A stretch of 64,000 nt of DNA from RPQJ01 sp963732415. GTDB lineage: Bacteria; Pseudomonadota; Gammaproteobacteria; Steroidobacterales; Steroidobacteraceae. Below, in pieces: positions 36,445 to 45,882 of the stretch (positions within the stretch are counted from its first letter, which is position 1; the number at the start of each line of letters is the position of its first letter). The stretch is taken from positions 62,001 through 126,000 of the forward strand of contig CAVSZK010000016.1 of NCBI GenBank assembly GCA_963732415.1, read 5' to 3'. The position numbers and the translations under genes are program-made. A model generated the notes under the pieces. The model was not told where the DNA came from. It made no database searches and saw only the letters and a list, made by a program, of their open reading frames with translations.

Positions 36445-39400
36445 TCACGGAAGCTGACGGCGACGCGCCAGCACCAGCGGCTCGATGGCGTCGAGAAGCT
36501 GGCTTTCCTGGTAGGGCTTGCCGAGGTAGTCGTCGACGCCGAGCTCGATCGCGCGCGCGCGATGCTTGTCGCCCACGCGCGAGGTGATCATGATGATCGG
36601 GATGTCGGCGAGGCGCGCATCGTTACGCACGTGCGAGGCAACCTCGTAGCCATCCATGCGCGGCATCTCGATGTCGAGCAGGATCACGTCCGGCGTGTGC
36701 TCCTGAAGCAGCGCCATCGCCTCGACGCCGTCCTTCGCCGTCATCACGCGCATCCCGTTGCGCTCGAGGAAGCGCTGCGTCACGCGACGCACGGTGATCG
36801 AGTCGTCCACGACCAGCGCGAAGATTCGGTCGTCCCTGCTCGGACGCACCGAGGCGTCTGCGGCCCGGCCGCGCCACTCCGAGCGCACCAGCGCGCCCAT
36901 GTCGAGAATGATGACGATACGGCCGTCACCGAGGATCGTTGCGCCGGAAATACCGCGCACCGACGCGACCTGCGGCCCGACCGACTTGACCACGATCTCG
37001 CGGCTGCCGACCAGCTCGTCGGTCACCAGCGCCGTCGAATGCTCGCCGGCGCGTACCAGGATCACTGGCAAGGACACGTCCGTCTCGGGAAGCTCCGACG
37101 GGCCACTGCCCAGGAACGAGCCCAGGTGCTGGAAGCGGAACACGTGGCCGCCATAATCGAACGTGGGCTGGTCCTCGGCAAGGTGTGCGCGCACCTCGGT
37201 CGCGGGAATCCGCGCCACGCCCTCCACGGTCGCAACCGGCAGCGCGTAGAACTCGTCGTGGGTGCGGACGATCAGCGCCTGCGTGATCGCGAGCGTGAAT
37301 GGCAGCCTGATCGTGAAGCGCGCGCCGCGCGCCGGGGTGGACTCGATGAACAAACCGCCACCGAGCCTCTTCACCTCGGTTGCGACGACGTCCATGCCCA
37401 CGCCGCGCCCGGCCTGCTGCGTGAGGCGCTGCGCAGTCGAGAAGCCAGGCTCGAGGACCAGCTGCAGCGCCTCCTCGTCCGTGAGGTCCTGTTCCGGTCG
37501 CAGCAGCCCCATCTGTCGCGCCTTGGCGCGGATCGCCTCGATGTTGAGCCCGGCACCGTCATCCTCGACCGTGATCACGACCTCGGCGCCTTCACGCTGC
37601 AGGCGCACGGCGATACGGCCGGTCTCCTCCTTGCCGCGCGCGAGACGCTCTTCGGGCAGCTCGATGCCGTGCACGACCGCGTTGCGCAGCATGTGCTCGA
37701 ACGGGGGCAGCATGCGTTCGAGCACCTGCCGGTCGATCTCGCCGTTTCCACCCTCGATCTCGAGTTCGGCCTTCTTGCCGGTTTCCTGGGCCGCCTGCCG
37801 CACCAGCCGCGTCAGGCGCTGCGCATGCCGCTGGAACGGCACCATGCGCGTACGCATCAGCCCGTTCTGCAGTTCGGCGATGACGCGTCCCTGCTGCTGT
37901 AACAGGTTCTGGCCTTCCCGGTTCACGCTCGCGAGCAGGCTCTCGATGCTCGCGACGTCACTGACGGACTCGGCGAGGGCCCGCGAAAGCTGCTGGATGG
38001 TGGAGTAGCGGTCGAGCTCCAGCGGATCGAAGTCGGCCCGCCCGCCGGCGTCGGCCTGGTGCTTGAAGAGGATCTGCGCCTCGGTCTCGAGCTCGAGCTT
38101 GCGCAGCTGCTCGCGCAGCCGGGTCACGGTGCGACCCAGCTCGGCAAGATTGAACTCGGTCGAGGTCATCTGCTGCTCGACCCGAGCGCGGAAGATGCTC
38201 ACTTCGCCCGAGTTGTTCAGCAGCTCGTCCAGCAGCATTGCGTTTACGCGCGCCAGTTCGTGGCGTTCAGGCGCGGCCGCGGGCTCGCGCCCCGGCAGGA
38301 CGAACTGGGCAGGGGGCGGCGGAACGGCGACGTAGCTGGTCGCGACGGCCTCGAACGATTCCGCAACGGGAGGTTCCGGCCTCGGCGGTTCGCTCGCCGT
38401 CACTTCGTGGACATGGACCTCATGCGTCTCGATCTCGTGTGTCTCGATTTCGTGCGTCGCGACCTCATGTGGCTCGATCTCGTGCGTCGCGACCTCATGT
38501 GGCTCGACTTCGTGCGTCGCCTTCTCGTGGATCCAGGGTTCCTGTGCTCCAGGCTCATCTGCCGCAGTCAGGCCCGCTGGATGCTCCTCGCTGGTTTCGG
38601 CCGCGGCGAAAACCTCGGCCATGGAAATTTCTTCGAACGAGACCGGCGGCTGCACCTCCTCGGGCGCGGCGGGCCATGACTCGACCTCCGTCGGCGGGGC
38701 CGCAGCCTCGAGTTCCGGAGGCGCAGGTGGCTCGACCGGGGCAACATCCTGAACGGCCGGGCGTGAATCGGGTCCGGCCGAGGCCGTTGCAACGGCGCGC
38801 ACGCGCTCGATCAACGCACGGGCGGCGACAATCGGCTGTCCGGAATTTGCGGCCTCGCGCATGCCATGCAGTTGGTCGAGCGCCGCCTGGAGCACCTCAA
38901 CCGCCGAATCGTCCGCCGCAATGGCGCCTGATTCCAGCGACGTCAGGAACGATTCCACTTCGTGGCTCAGGTCTCCCATCGCGCGAATGCCGGCCATGCG
39001 CGCCCCGCCCTTCAGCGTGTGGAGGACCCGCTTCAACTCGGTGATTCTGCTGCGGTCGGCGCGATCCGCGGTCCAGTTCGCGAGCGACGAATCGGCCAGC
39101 TCGAGCAGTTCGGTCGCTTCCTCGCCGAAGATCGCCGCGATGTCGGCGTCGAACTCCGGTTCGGGCTCCTCGGGCACGGCTGTCTCGGCCACTTCGGCCT
39201 GAGGTTTCGCCGGGGCCGTCACCGCGACGAATGGCGCATGCAGCGCTTCGGGCGGCAATAGCATGTCCGGAGGAAGCGCGGGGACCAGCAGGTCGGGCTC
39301 GGTGAGGTCATGCTGGGTGAGTTCGCGCTCGGCGACGTCGTGCTCTGGAGCCATGTCCGCAGGAATTTCCTGAGACCAGCCGTCGCCCAGCGTCTGCTCG

Positions 39401-42234
39401 CCCGCCTCGGCCAGTCGCGCGAGTTCCGCATCGAGCGCGCGTTCGAGGGCATGCCAGCCGGCGATGAGCCGGCCGTGATCCGGGAAGAAGCCAGTGTCTT
39501 CCTCAACGTTCGCGACCACGTTCTCGAGGCTGTACACGGTGTCGCGCAGCAGCAGCAGGCCTTCCTCGGGGAGACCACGGGCGTTGTCGTGAAGCTTGCG
39601 GACGTAGTGCTCCATCGGCTCGGCGACCTTGATGCCCTGGCGCGCGCCCGCGGTCTTGGCGATGCCACTGAGCGTATGGCAGGCGCGGTAAAGCGCCTCG
39701 GTCACGGCGTATGGCGGAACGGCCTCCGCACAACGCGCGATGAAGTCGCGCACGACGCCGACGTGGCCGGCGGTCTCGTTGCGGAAGATATCGCGCAGCA
39801 CGGGGTCCATGCCGGCTGGCTCCGGCTGCAATTCCTGCGCTGCACCGGCATCCGCCTCGACCGCCGCTGGCTCCGGTTCCGGTGCGACCGTCGGCGTCGG
39901 TGGCGGAACCGCCGTGGCTTCGCGTCCCGACAATGCATCAGCCCGGGCTGCGATTTCTATAACGTCGACCGGCGCCTCGCGGCCGTGCTCGAGCTCATCC
40001 ACGAGCAATGGCATCGCTGCCACCGCATCGCGTACGACCGAGACGATGTCCGGCGAGCGCAGCAGCGTCTGGCTGATGACGCGATTCAGTATGCTTTCGA
40101 CGCTCCACGAAAATTCGCTCACGCGTCGCGCGCCGACCATGCGGCCGCTGCCCTTGAGCGTGTGGAACACCCGGCGCAGGTCGCGGAGCGCGTCGACGTC
40201 GAGCGGGTTCTGCTCCCACTTAGGGAACAGTTCCTGCAGCATCTGGATGTTTTCGCGCGCTTCCTCGGCGAACAGCTGCACGAATTCCGGGTCAGCGCTG
40301 CTGGCGACCTCCGGGCCAGGGCCGGGTGCGGATGCCGGAACCGGCGTCGGAGCCGGTTTCGGTGCCGGGGTCGGGGCCTGCGCTGCACCGCTTGCCGCGG
40401 CCGGGGCGACGATGTGCTGTTCCGGCACCGGCCGCTGCTGCCCGGGTAACGGCTCGGCCGTGACTTCATCGACATGCGCCGCATCCACCGCGACGATCGC
40501 GGGCGCCTCCTGGTCGAGGTCCCCGAGGCAGCTCTCCGCGGCATCCAGCACGAACAACGGGTCGGAACGCCCGGCCTGCAGCATCTCCATGTAGTACTCG
40601 ACCGCCACGATCGCATCGGCCAGGCGGTCCAGTCGTCTCGGCTCGAGTGCGCTGCTGCCCGGACGTACCACGCCCGACAGTACGCGGCCGACGCCTTCCA
40701 TCGTCTCTACCGCACGGCGCTTGCCCAGCATCAGCAGGCCGGCGGTGATGCCGCGCACCAGCTGCGGCACCTGGTCCAGCCCCTGCGCCTCGGAAGGCGC
40801 ACCGAGTGCATGCGTGACTGCCTCCTTGATGCGCGCCATGTTGACGACGCACTCGCGCAGCACGGCGTCCTGGACCTGGCGGAACTCCTCGTCGGTGGGC
40901 TCGCCAGGCTCGCTCGAATCCGTGGCCGCATCGGGCAGGATCAGCTTCACCAGCTGGGGATCGAGCCCGTCCTCGACCTCGATCAGCGCCGCGGCGATGT
41001 CGAGCAGCGCGGCATCGCCCGGCGGCTCGCGCCGCTCCACGATGCGCATCAACGAGTCGATCTCGCCCTGCACTCGGTTCCTGAGCGCTCCGAGGCCCAG
41101 CACACCGAGCGTGTCGCCGATCTTGCGCAGCATCTCGAGCTGCGGCGCAAGTTCGTCCACCTGCGTCGCGCCACGCCGGACGAAGATATCCAGCACGTCC
41201 TTGACGCGGGTCAGGTCTTCACGGATCGCAGCCGCGACCGTCTTCATCAGCCTCACGCTCGGCGCGGACAGCGTTTCGGGCGCCACGTCGATGAGCTCGC
41301 CCGACGTCAGCACCTCGCCCAACCGGAAAGATCGCCGCACGCTCGAAACGCGGGAACCGGAACTCGTGGACCGGGCGACGTAGAAAAGCAGGTTGTTCAG
41401 GAGTTCCACGGGCGGGGAATTCACGTAGCTGGACTCGCCCTGTTCCTGCAGGCGCCGGATCTCCCGGTCGACGTTCCCAAGCAGCCGCTTGACCGACACG
41501 TTGCCGTCGATGCCGCCCTCCTGCAGGGCCTCGATCACCGCTCCGACCACCCACCACAACTGAAAGAGCGGCTGCGTCGTCGCGGCGCGCTCGAACTCGC
41601 GGGCGATGTCGGATAGCGCGCCCAGCGTCTCGGTGACGTGCTCGCCGCGTATCCATCCCAGCAGCGCGAGCTGGAATCGCGGCCGTAACCGCCTCGCCAG
41701 ATCGACGATCGGCATCCCCGCCTCTGCGTCGCTCGCCGGGTGCGCCGGTTCGTCCGACCGCAGGTTCAGCAGCAGCAGCGTTCCCTCGGAGAGCAGCGAG
41801 CTGCCGCGCACCGCCCTCAGGTCGTTCAGCAGCGGAAGCAGCGCGATCGGCACGTCCCGGCCACCGGACGCCACGCGGTCCACGTACGCGGGCAACTGCT
41901 CCATGGCACGCATCAGCGCGTCCAGCGCGTCCGTGTCTACGTTCGAGTCCCGATCGTGACCATCGATGAAGCGTGCAACCTGCTCCATCTCCTCGCTGAG
42001 CAGCGCGCCACCGTAGACCTCCGCCAGGCGCAAAGCGCCGCGCGCCATGTGCACGTGCGTGACGAAGCGGTGAAGCGCTGCGCGATCCGACGTATGTTCG
42101 GAGAACGCCTCGAGCGCCGCCCGCGCCTCGTTCAGCTCGGTCGCGACCTCGCGCACTACCAGCTGCAGCGAGGCGTGGGCCTCGTCCGGGCTGGCGGCCA
42201 ACATGGCCCCGGCGGTCACTGGCGGGCGTTCCAC
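36445..42234 (-). CDS. chpA: Hybrid chemosensory histidine kinase ChpA
   Basis: Large CheA-type hybrid kinase of the Chp/Pil system controlling type IV pili, about 1929 residues. The N-terminal half is a series of Hpt-like modules; three keep the phospho-histidine context (FHTLKGSGRM near 690, CHTLSGIAKT near 851, LHTLKGGARM near 1070). A His/Glu-rich repeat linker follows (about 1231-1280), then dimerisation and ATPase domains (N-box RNAVVHGIELP near 1510), a CheW-like domain (about 1635-1780) and a C-terminal receiver (about 1805-1925, Asp in VILLDIEMPRMDG). GTG at 42234, 4 nt after pilJ, is preferred; ATG at 42204 is possible. Confidence 0.92.
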   Translation of the reverse strand: MERPPVTAGAMLAASPDEAHASLQLVVREVATELNEARAALEAFSEHTSDRAALHRFVTHVHMARGALRLAEVYGGALLSEEMEQVARFIDGHDRDSNVDTDALDALMRAMEQLPAYVDRVASGGRDVPIALLPLLNDLRAVRGSSLLSEGTLLLLNLRSDEPAHPASDAEAGMPIVDLARRLRPRFQLALLGWIRGEHVTETLGALSDIAREFERAATTQPLFQLWWVVGAVIEALQEGGIDGNVSVKRLLGNVDREIRRLQEQGESSYVNSPPVELLNNLLFYVARSTSSGSRVSSVRRSFRLGEVLTSGELIDVAPETLSAPSVRLMKTVAAAIREDLTRVKDVLDIFVRRGATQVDELAPQLEMLRKIGDTLGVLGLGALRNRVQGEIDSLMRIVERREPPGDAALLDIAAALIEVEDGLDPQLVKLILPDAATDSSEPGEPTDEEFRQVQDAVLRECVVNMARIKEAVTHALGAPSEAQGLDQVPQLVRGITAGLLMLGKRRAVETMEGVGRVLSGVVRPGSSALEPRRLDRLADAIVAVEYYMEMLQAGRSDPLFVLDAAESCLGDLDQEAPAIVAVDAAHVDEVTAEPLPGQQRPVPEQHIVAPAAASGAAQAPTPAPKPAPTPVPASAPGPGPEVASSADPEFVQLFAEEARENIQMLQELFPKWEQNPLDVDALRDLRRVFHTLKGSGRMVGARRVSEFSWSVESILNRVISQTLLRSPDIVSVVRDAVAAMPLLVDELEHGREAPVDVIEIAARADALSGREATAVPPPTPTVAPEPEPAAVEADAGAAQELQPEPAGMDPVLRDIFRNETAGHVGVVRDFIARCAEAVPPYAVTEALYRACHTLSGIAKTAGARQGIKVAEPMEHYVRKLHDNARGLPEEGLLLLRDTVYSLENVVANVEEDTGFFPDHGRLIAGWHALERALDAELARLAEAGEQTLGDGWSQEIPADMAPEHDVAERELTQHDLTEPDLLVPALPPDMLLPPEALHAPFVAVTAPAKPQAEVAETAVPEEPEPEFDADIAAIFGEEATELLELADSSLANWTADRADRSRITELKRVLHTLKGGARMAGIRAMGDLSHEVESFLTSLESGAIAADDSAVEVLQAALDQLHGMREAANSGQPIVAARALIERVRAVATASAGPDSRPAVQDVAPVEPPAPPELEAAAPPTEVESWPAAPEEVQPPVSFEEISMAEVFAAAETSEEHPAGLTAADEPGAQEPWIHEKATHEVEPHEVATHEIEPHEVATHEIETHEIETHEVHVHEVTASEPPRPEPPVAESFEAVATSYVAVPPPPAQFVLPGREPAAAPERHELARVNAMLLDELLNNSGEVSIFRARVEQQMTSTEFNLAELGRTVTRLREQLRKLELETEAQILFKHQADAGGRADFDPLELDRYSTIQQLSRALAESVSDVASIESLLASVNREGQNLLQQQGRVIAELQNGLMRTRMVPFQRHAQRLTRLVRQAAQETGKKAELEIEGGNGEIDRQVLERMLPPFEHMLRNAVVHGIELPEERLARGKEETGRIAVRLQREGAEVVITVEDDGAGLNIEAIRAKARQMGLLRPEQDLTDEEALQLVLEPGFSTAQRLTQQAGRGVGMDVVATEVKRLGGGLFIESTPARGARFTIRLPFTLAITQALIVRTHDEFYALPVATVEGVARIPATEVRAHLAEDQPTFDYGGHVFRFQHLGSFLGSGPSELPETDVSLPVILVRAGEHSTALVTDELVGSREIVVKSVGPQVASVRGISGATILGDGRIVIILDMGALVRSEWRGRAADASVRPSRDDRIFALVVDDSITVRRVTQRFLERNGMRVMTAKDGVEAMALLQEHTPDVILLDIEMPRMDGYEVASHVRNDARLADIPIIMITSRVGDKHRARAIELGVDDYLGKPYQESQLLDAIEPLVLARRRQLP
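38395..38540 (-). repeat. In-frame minisatellite in chpA coding a His-Glu repeat
   Basis: A 30-bp unit encoding ATHEIEPHEV is repeated almost exactly, flanked by shorter 15-bp units encoding ETHEI and THEVHVHEV. The result is a linker of alternating His-Glu pairs about 45 residues long. It lies between the last Hpt domain and the kinase core. Such arrays expand and contract by slippage. Confidence 0.9.
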
Positions 42235-42238
42235 TTCA

Positions 42239-44311
42239 TCAGCCCGCCCCACCGCCGACGCGGCGAAGGCGCTCGACTTCGTCGGCCGCAAGCGCCTCGG
42301 GCCGCAGCATCGGGTACTCCCCGCTCACACTGGCGCCCGCACCCTCCGGCAGCCGGAAACCCGTCACCGACTTACGAAGCTGTGTAGCGAGTTCCGCCAG
42401 TTTTCCGATCGAGTCGGATGTCGCGGTCGTGCTCTCGGCGGTCTGCGAGCTGATTTCGCGCAACACCTGCATGTTGCGCGAGATGCTCTGCGAGGTGGTC
42501 GCCTGGTGCCGTGCGCTCGCCGAGATGTTCTGCACCAGGCTCGCGATCTGGTTGGAGACCTGCTCTATTTCCTCGAGCGCCGCGCCGGCGTTCTCGGCCA
42601 GCAGCGCGCCGCCCACCACGTCGGTCGTGGTGCGTTCCATCGAGACGACGGCCTCGTTGGTGTCAGCCTGGATCGTGCGCACCAGCACCTCGATCTGGCG
42701 CGTCGCGTTCGCGGCGCGTTCGGCCAGCCGTTGCACCTCGTCGGCGACCACCGCAAAGCCGCGGCCCGCCTCACCCGCCATGGATGCCTGGATCGAGGCG
42801 TTGAGCGCCAGGATGTTGGTCTGCTCGGCGATGTCGTTGATCAGCTCGACGATGTTGCCGATTTCCTGCGAGCTTTCGCCCAGGCGCTTGATGCGCTTGG
42901 ATGTCTCCTGGATGTTCTCGCGGATTGCGTTCATGCCGTCGATGGTGCGACGCACCGCGTCGCCGCCCTTGTGCGCGATGTCCACCGAATGGCGCGCGAC
43001 GTCGGCGGAACGCTCGGCATTTCCGGACACCTCCTCGGTGGACGCAGCCATCTCGGCGACCGACTCCGACGCGGCGCCGATCTGTTTCGACTGGGCGGAC
43101 GAGGCCTTGGCGAGGTGCGTGGAGAGCGCCTGGGTCTGGCGCGTCGTCGTGTCGAGCTTGATGGCGGAGCGGTTGATAGTGGTCACCAGCTCGCGCAGCG
43201 CCTCGATCGCGTAGTTGATCGAGTCCGCTATGGCGCCGGTGATGTCTTCCGTGACCGTCGCCTGGACGGTGAGGTCGCCGTCGGCCAGGCTCGACAGTTC
43301 GTCGAGCAGGCGCAGGATCGCCTGCTGGTTGCGCTCGTTCTGCACTGCCTGGAGGTCGGTCGCGCGCCGCTGCGTCGCGAGCGAGCGCTGCAGGAAGGCA
43401 AGCAACCCCAGCGCGCCTATCGAGAACAGCAGCAAAGCGAGCGGCAGCCACGGGCTCATGTACCAGGCCCTGGCGGCCGAGACCGAGTCCAGGCTGGGTA
43501 GCGCGGCGGCGGCCTTGCCCCCGCTCTCGACCAGCGCGTTGCCTGCCGCCTGCATCTGTTCCAGTGAGTCGCCCAGCGCGATCACCGAGCGAACCTGCTG
43601 CTGTTCGCTGCGGAACACGGCTGCGAGCAGCCGCGCCGCGTCAGCCGCCGGACCCTGCGCCGCGTCGATGCCGAGCGGATTGCTGTCGCCGACCAGGCCG
43701 CCCACGACCTGGCCCATGAATTCGAGGCTCTCGGAGAGCCGACGCGACGCGGCCTCGACCGAGGTCGTGCCGTCCGCCAGTGCCGCCAGGTCCTGCTCGA
43801 TCGCCTGTGCGCGCACTTCGAACCGGTCAAGCTGTCGATTGAAACTCTCGGGACGCGACGCGCCCATCGCCTTGGCGACGTTGGCAGTGGCCGCAAGCAC
43901 CTGGGGCGTCAGTTCGCGCACGCTGGCGAGCACCTTGCGCGTGTCGAGCGCATCGGCACGGCCGTCCAGCACCGCCTGCGACTGCTCGAGCATTGCGACC
44001 CAGTTCTGGTCCCCGCCCGGGAGTTCGGCACTGGACCGACGCGCGCCGTCCACCAGTTCTTCGAGCTGCGCACGTGAGGCCGCAAGCGAATCGAAGGCCG
44101 GCGCGGACCCGCGCACCGCGGCGCCGGCCTGCAGAGGAATGCCCTGGGCGAGCCCGGAAAGCGTCGCAACGACGGCGTCGCGGCCCGCCCGTCCGCCCGA
44201 GACCTGCCACTGGAGCGCGAATGCCAGCGCCGCGAGAACCGCGGCCACCAGCGCCACGCGGATCAGGGTCGGCTGCAGTCGGTCGGCGTCGAGTCTATTG
44301 ATCATCTTCAT
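42239..44311 (-). CDS. pilJ: Methyl-accepting receptor PilJ
   Basis: Transmembrane receptor feeding ChpA, 690 residues. One transmembrane helix near the N-terminus (about 15-31), a long periplasmic region with PilJ-type helices (about 32-300), a second transmembrane helix (about 290-310) and a cytoplasmic signalling hairpin with the conserved tip NILALNASIQASMAGEAGRGFAVVADEVQRLAERAANAT. The first part LIRVALVAAVLAALAFALQW is clear. Adaptation partners pilK and chpB are not present next to it. It starts 30 nt after pilI. Confidence 0.93.
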   Translation of the reverse strand: MKMINRLDADRLQPTLIRVALVAAVLAALAFALQWQVSGGRAGRDAVVATLSGLAQGIPLQAGAAVRGSAPAFDSLAASRAQLEELVDGARRSSAELPGGDQNWVAMLEQSQAVLDGRADALDTRKVLASVRELTPQVLAATANVAKAMGASRPESFNRQLDRFEVRAQAIEQDLAALADGTTSVEAASRRLSESLEFMGQVVGGLVGDSNPLGIDAAQGPAADAARLLAAVFRSEQQQVRSVIALGDSLEQMQAAGNALVESGGKAAAALPSLDSVSAARAWYMSPWLPLALLLFSIGALGLLAFLQRSLATQRRATDLQAVQNERNQQAILRLLDELSSLADGDLTVQATVTEDITGAIADSINYAIEALRELVTTINRSAIKLDTTTRQTQALSTHLAKASSAQSKQIGAASESVAEMAASTEEVSGNAERSADVARHSVDIAHKGGDAVRRTIDGMNAIRENIQETSKRIKRLGESSQEIGNIVELINDIAEQTNILALNASIQASMAGEAGRGFAVVADEVQRLAERAANATRQIEVLVRTIQADTNEAVVSMERTTTDVVGGALLAENAGAALEEIEQVSNQIASLVQNISASARHQATTSQSISRNMQVLREISSQTAESTTATSDSIGKLAELATQLRKSVTGFRLPEGAGASVSGEYPMLRPEALAADEVERLRRVGGGAG

Positions 44312-44341
44312 ACCCGGTTCGGGTTTGGCTGGACGCGGCTG

Positions 44342-44908
44342 TCATGAGGCTGCGGCCTGCAGGAACTGCTGGCTCTCGAGCAGGCCTCGTACGCTGAATA
44401 CGGGCCAGACCTCTGCGCCGCGCTTGAACGCGCCGGCGAGATAGCGCTCACAGCGCAGCAGCGTCGGTGGAAGGTCTGCGGAGAACTCGCTTTCGTAGAA
44501 CCTCCGGAATCCCATTACTTCGTCCACGACCAGTCCCGCCGGAATCTCCCGGTGGTTTGCCACCAGCACGCGGGTGGCTCGAGAGACGGCCGTACCTCCC
44601 GATCCGAGGAATGCACGCACGTCGATGACCGGCAACAGCTGGCCACGTACGTTCGACAGGCCGCGGATCCAGTTCTTGGCACCCGGTACGCGCGTGACGG
44701 CGGCCGGGTAGCCCATGACCTCGCGGGTTTCCTCGCGCGCGAGCAGGAACGCCTCGCCGCCCAGCCGGAACGCAATGCCGACCCACTCCGCACCGGAGGC
44801 GGTCGAATCGCGATTGCCCTGCGCCGCGGCACGGGCCCGCCGATCGAGCTCGCGCAACAACTCGTAAGGGCGATCGCGCAGCGACCTCAATGAGCCGGCG
44901 TCTTGCAT
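44342..44908 (-). CDS. pilI: CheW-like adaptor PilI
   Basis: Couples PilJ to ChpA. The 188-residue product is a CheW domain (about 40-175, GIAFRLGGEAFLLAREETREVMG, GLSNVRGQLLPVIDVRAFLG, LVVDEVMGFRRF). It overlaps no neighbour but starts only 1 nt after pilH ends. Confidence 0.93.
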   Translation of the reverse strand: MQDAGSLRSLRDRPYELLRELDRRARAAAQGNRDSTASGAEWVGIAFRLGGEAFLLAREETREVMGYPAAVTRVPGAKNWIRGLSNVRGQLLPVIDVRAFLGSGGTAVSRATRVLVANHREIPAGLVVDEVMGFRRFYESEFSADLPPTLLRCERYLAGAFKRGAEVWPVFSVRGLLESQQFLQAAAS

Positions 44909-44909
44909 C

Positions 44910-45293
44910 TCAGGCCGCGATCGCCGCCTGGGCCCTGCGCAACAGCTGGTCCAGGGCCACGGGTTTCACGAGGTAGTCCACCGCACCCTGGCGCAATCCC
45001 CAGACGCGGTCCGACTCCTGGCCTTTTGAGCTCACCATGATCACGGGAATGGCCCGTGTCTCGGGATCGTTGGCGAGCTGGCGAGTGGCCTGGAAGCCGT
45101 TCAGTCCCGGCATGACGATGTCCATCAATATCAGGTCCGGGTGCAGTTCGCGGGCCATCCGGACGCCCTCGCCGCCATTGGAGGCGGAAGCCGTGCGAAA
45201 TCCGCCCTGCTCGAGCGCCTGCTGCATGACGTGCAGGTCGGTCGGGGAATCGTCCACGATCAGTATCAGTGCCACGGGTCGGTCCTCCGCCAA
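44910..45293 (-). CDS. pilH: Response regulator PilH
   Basis: Single-domain CheY-like regulator of 127 residues. Receiver residues are DDS (14-16), the phospho-Asp in LILMDIVMPGLNG (about 57) and the Lys of VKPVA (about 109). In P. aeruginosa PilH acts with the retraction motor side of twitching. It follows pilG after 8 nt. Confidence 0.9.
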   Translation of the reverse strand: MAEDRPVALILIVDDSPTDLHVMQQALEQGGFRTASASNGGEGVRMARELHPDLILMDIVMPGLNGFQATRQLANDPETRAIPVIMVSSKGQESDRVWGLRQGAVDYLVKPVALDQLLRRAQAAIAA

Positions 45294-45301
45294 GGCGGCC
45301 G

Positions 45302-45709
45302 TCAGCGATGCACGTGCGCTTCGATCGCGCTCAGGAGTTCCTCGCGCGTGAAAGGCTTCGTGAGGTAGTGCTCCGAGCCGACGATCCTCCCGCGAGCCCG
45401 ATCGAACAGCCCGTCCTTGCTGGACAGCATGATCACCGGGATGCTGCGGAACACCTTGTTGTGCTTGATCAGCGAGCAGGTCTGGTAGCCGTCGAGCCGC
45501 GGCATCATGATGTCCACGAACACGATGTCGGGCTGGTGGTCGGCGACCTTGGACAGCGCGTCAAAGCCGTCGACTGCCGTGAACACCTCGCAGCCCTCGC
45601 GCGCCAGCAGCGTCTCTGCCGTACGGCGAATGGTCTTGCTGTCATCTATGACCAGCACCTTTAGCCCCGCCAATCGCGGCCGGCTGGCGCTGGCAGCAGT
45701 GTTTTCCAT
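45302..45709 (-). CDS. pilG: Response regulator PilG
   Basis: Single-domain CheY-like regulator of 135 residues with DDS (22-24), phospho-Asp in IVFVDIMMPRLDG and Lys of TKPFT. It is the first gene of the Chp operon and divergent from gshB; in P. aeruginosa it promotes pilus extension and cAMP signalling. Confidence 0.92.
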   Translation of the reverse strand: MENTAASASRPRLAGLKVLVIDDSKTIRRTAETLLAREGCEVFTAVDGFDALSKVADHQPDIVFVDIMMPRLDGYQTCSLIKHNKVFRSIPVIMLSSKDGLFDRARGRIVGSEHYLTKPFTREELLSAIEAHVHR

Positions 45710-45882
45710 GCAGTCGAACCCCCAGAATGGGTAATACGCGTCGCGAGCACGACGCTAAAGCGCGAGGCAGTGCTCGCGGCGTGTTTTTAACATATTGAGA
45801 GTGGCCCTGCCATCGGCTGGTTTCGATACCATGACCGGTGTCACACGTGGCGGGGAGTCCGCAAGCCGCCCGGAGCGAGATG

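Noticed and set aside
38395..38540. Regularly spaced repeats as a possible CRISPR array
   Set aside because: The repeats are in frame within chpA, without unique spacers, and encode a His-Glu linker.
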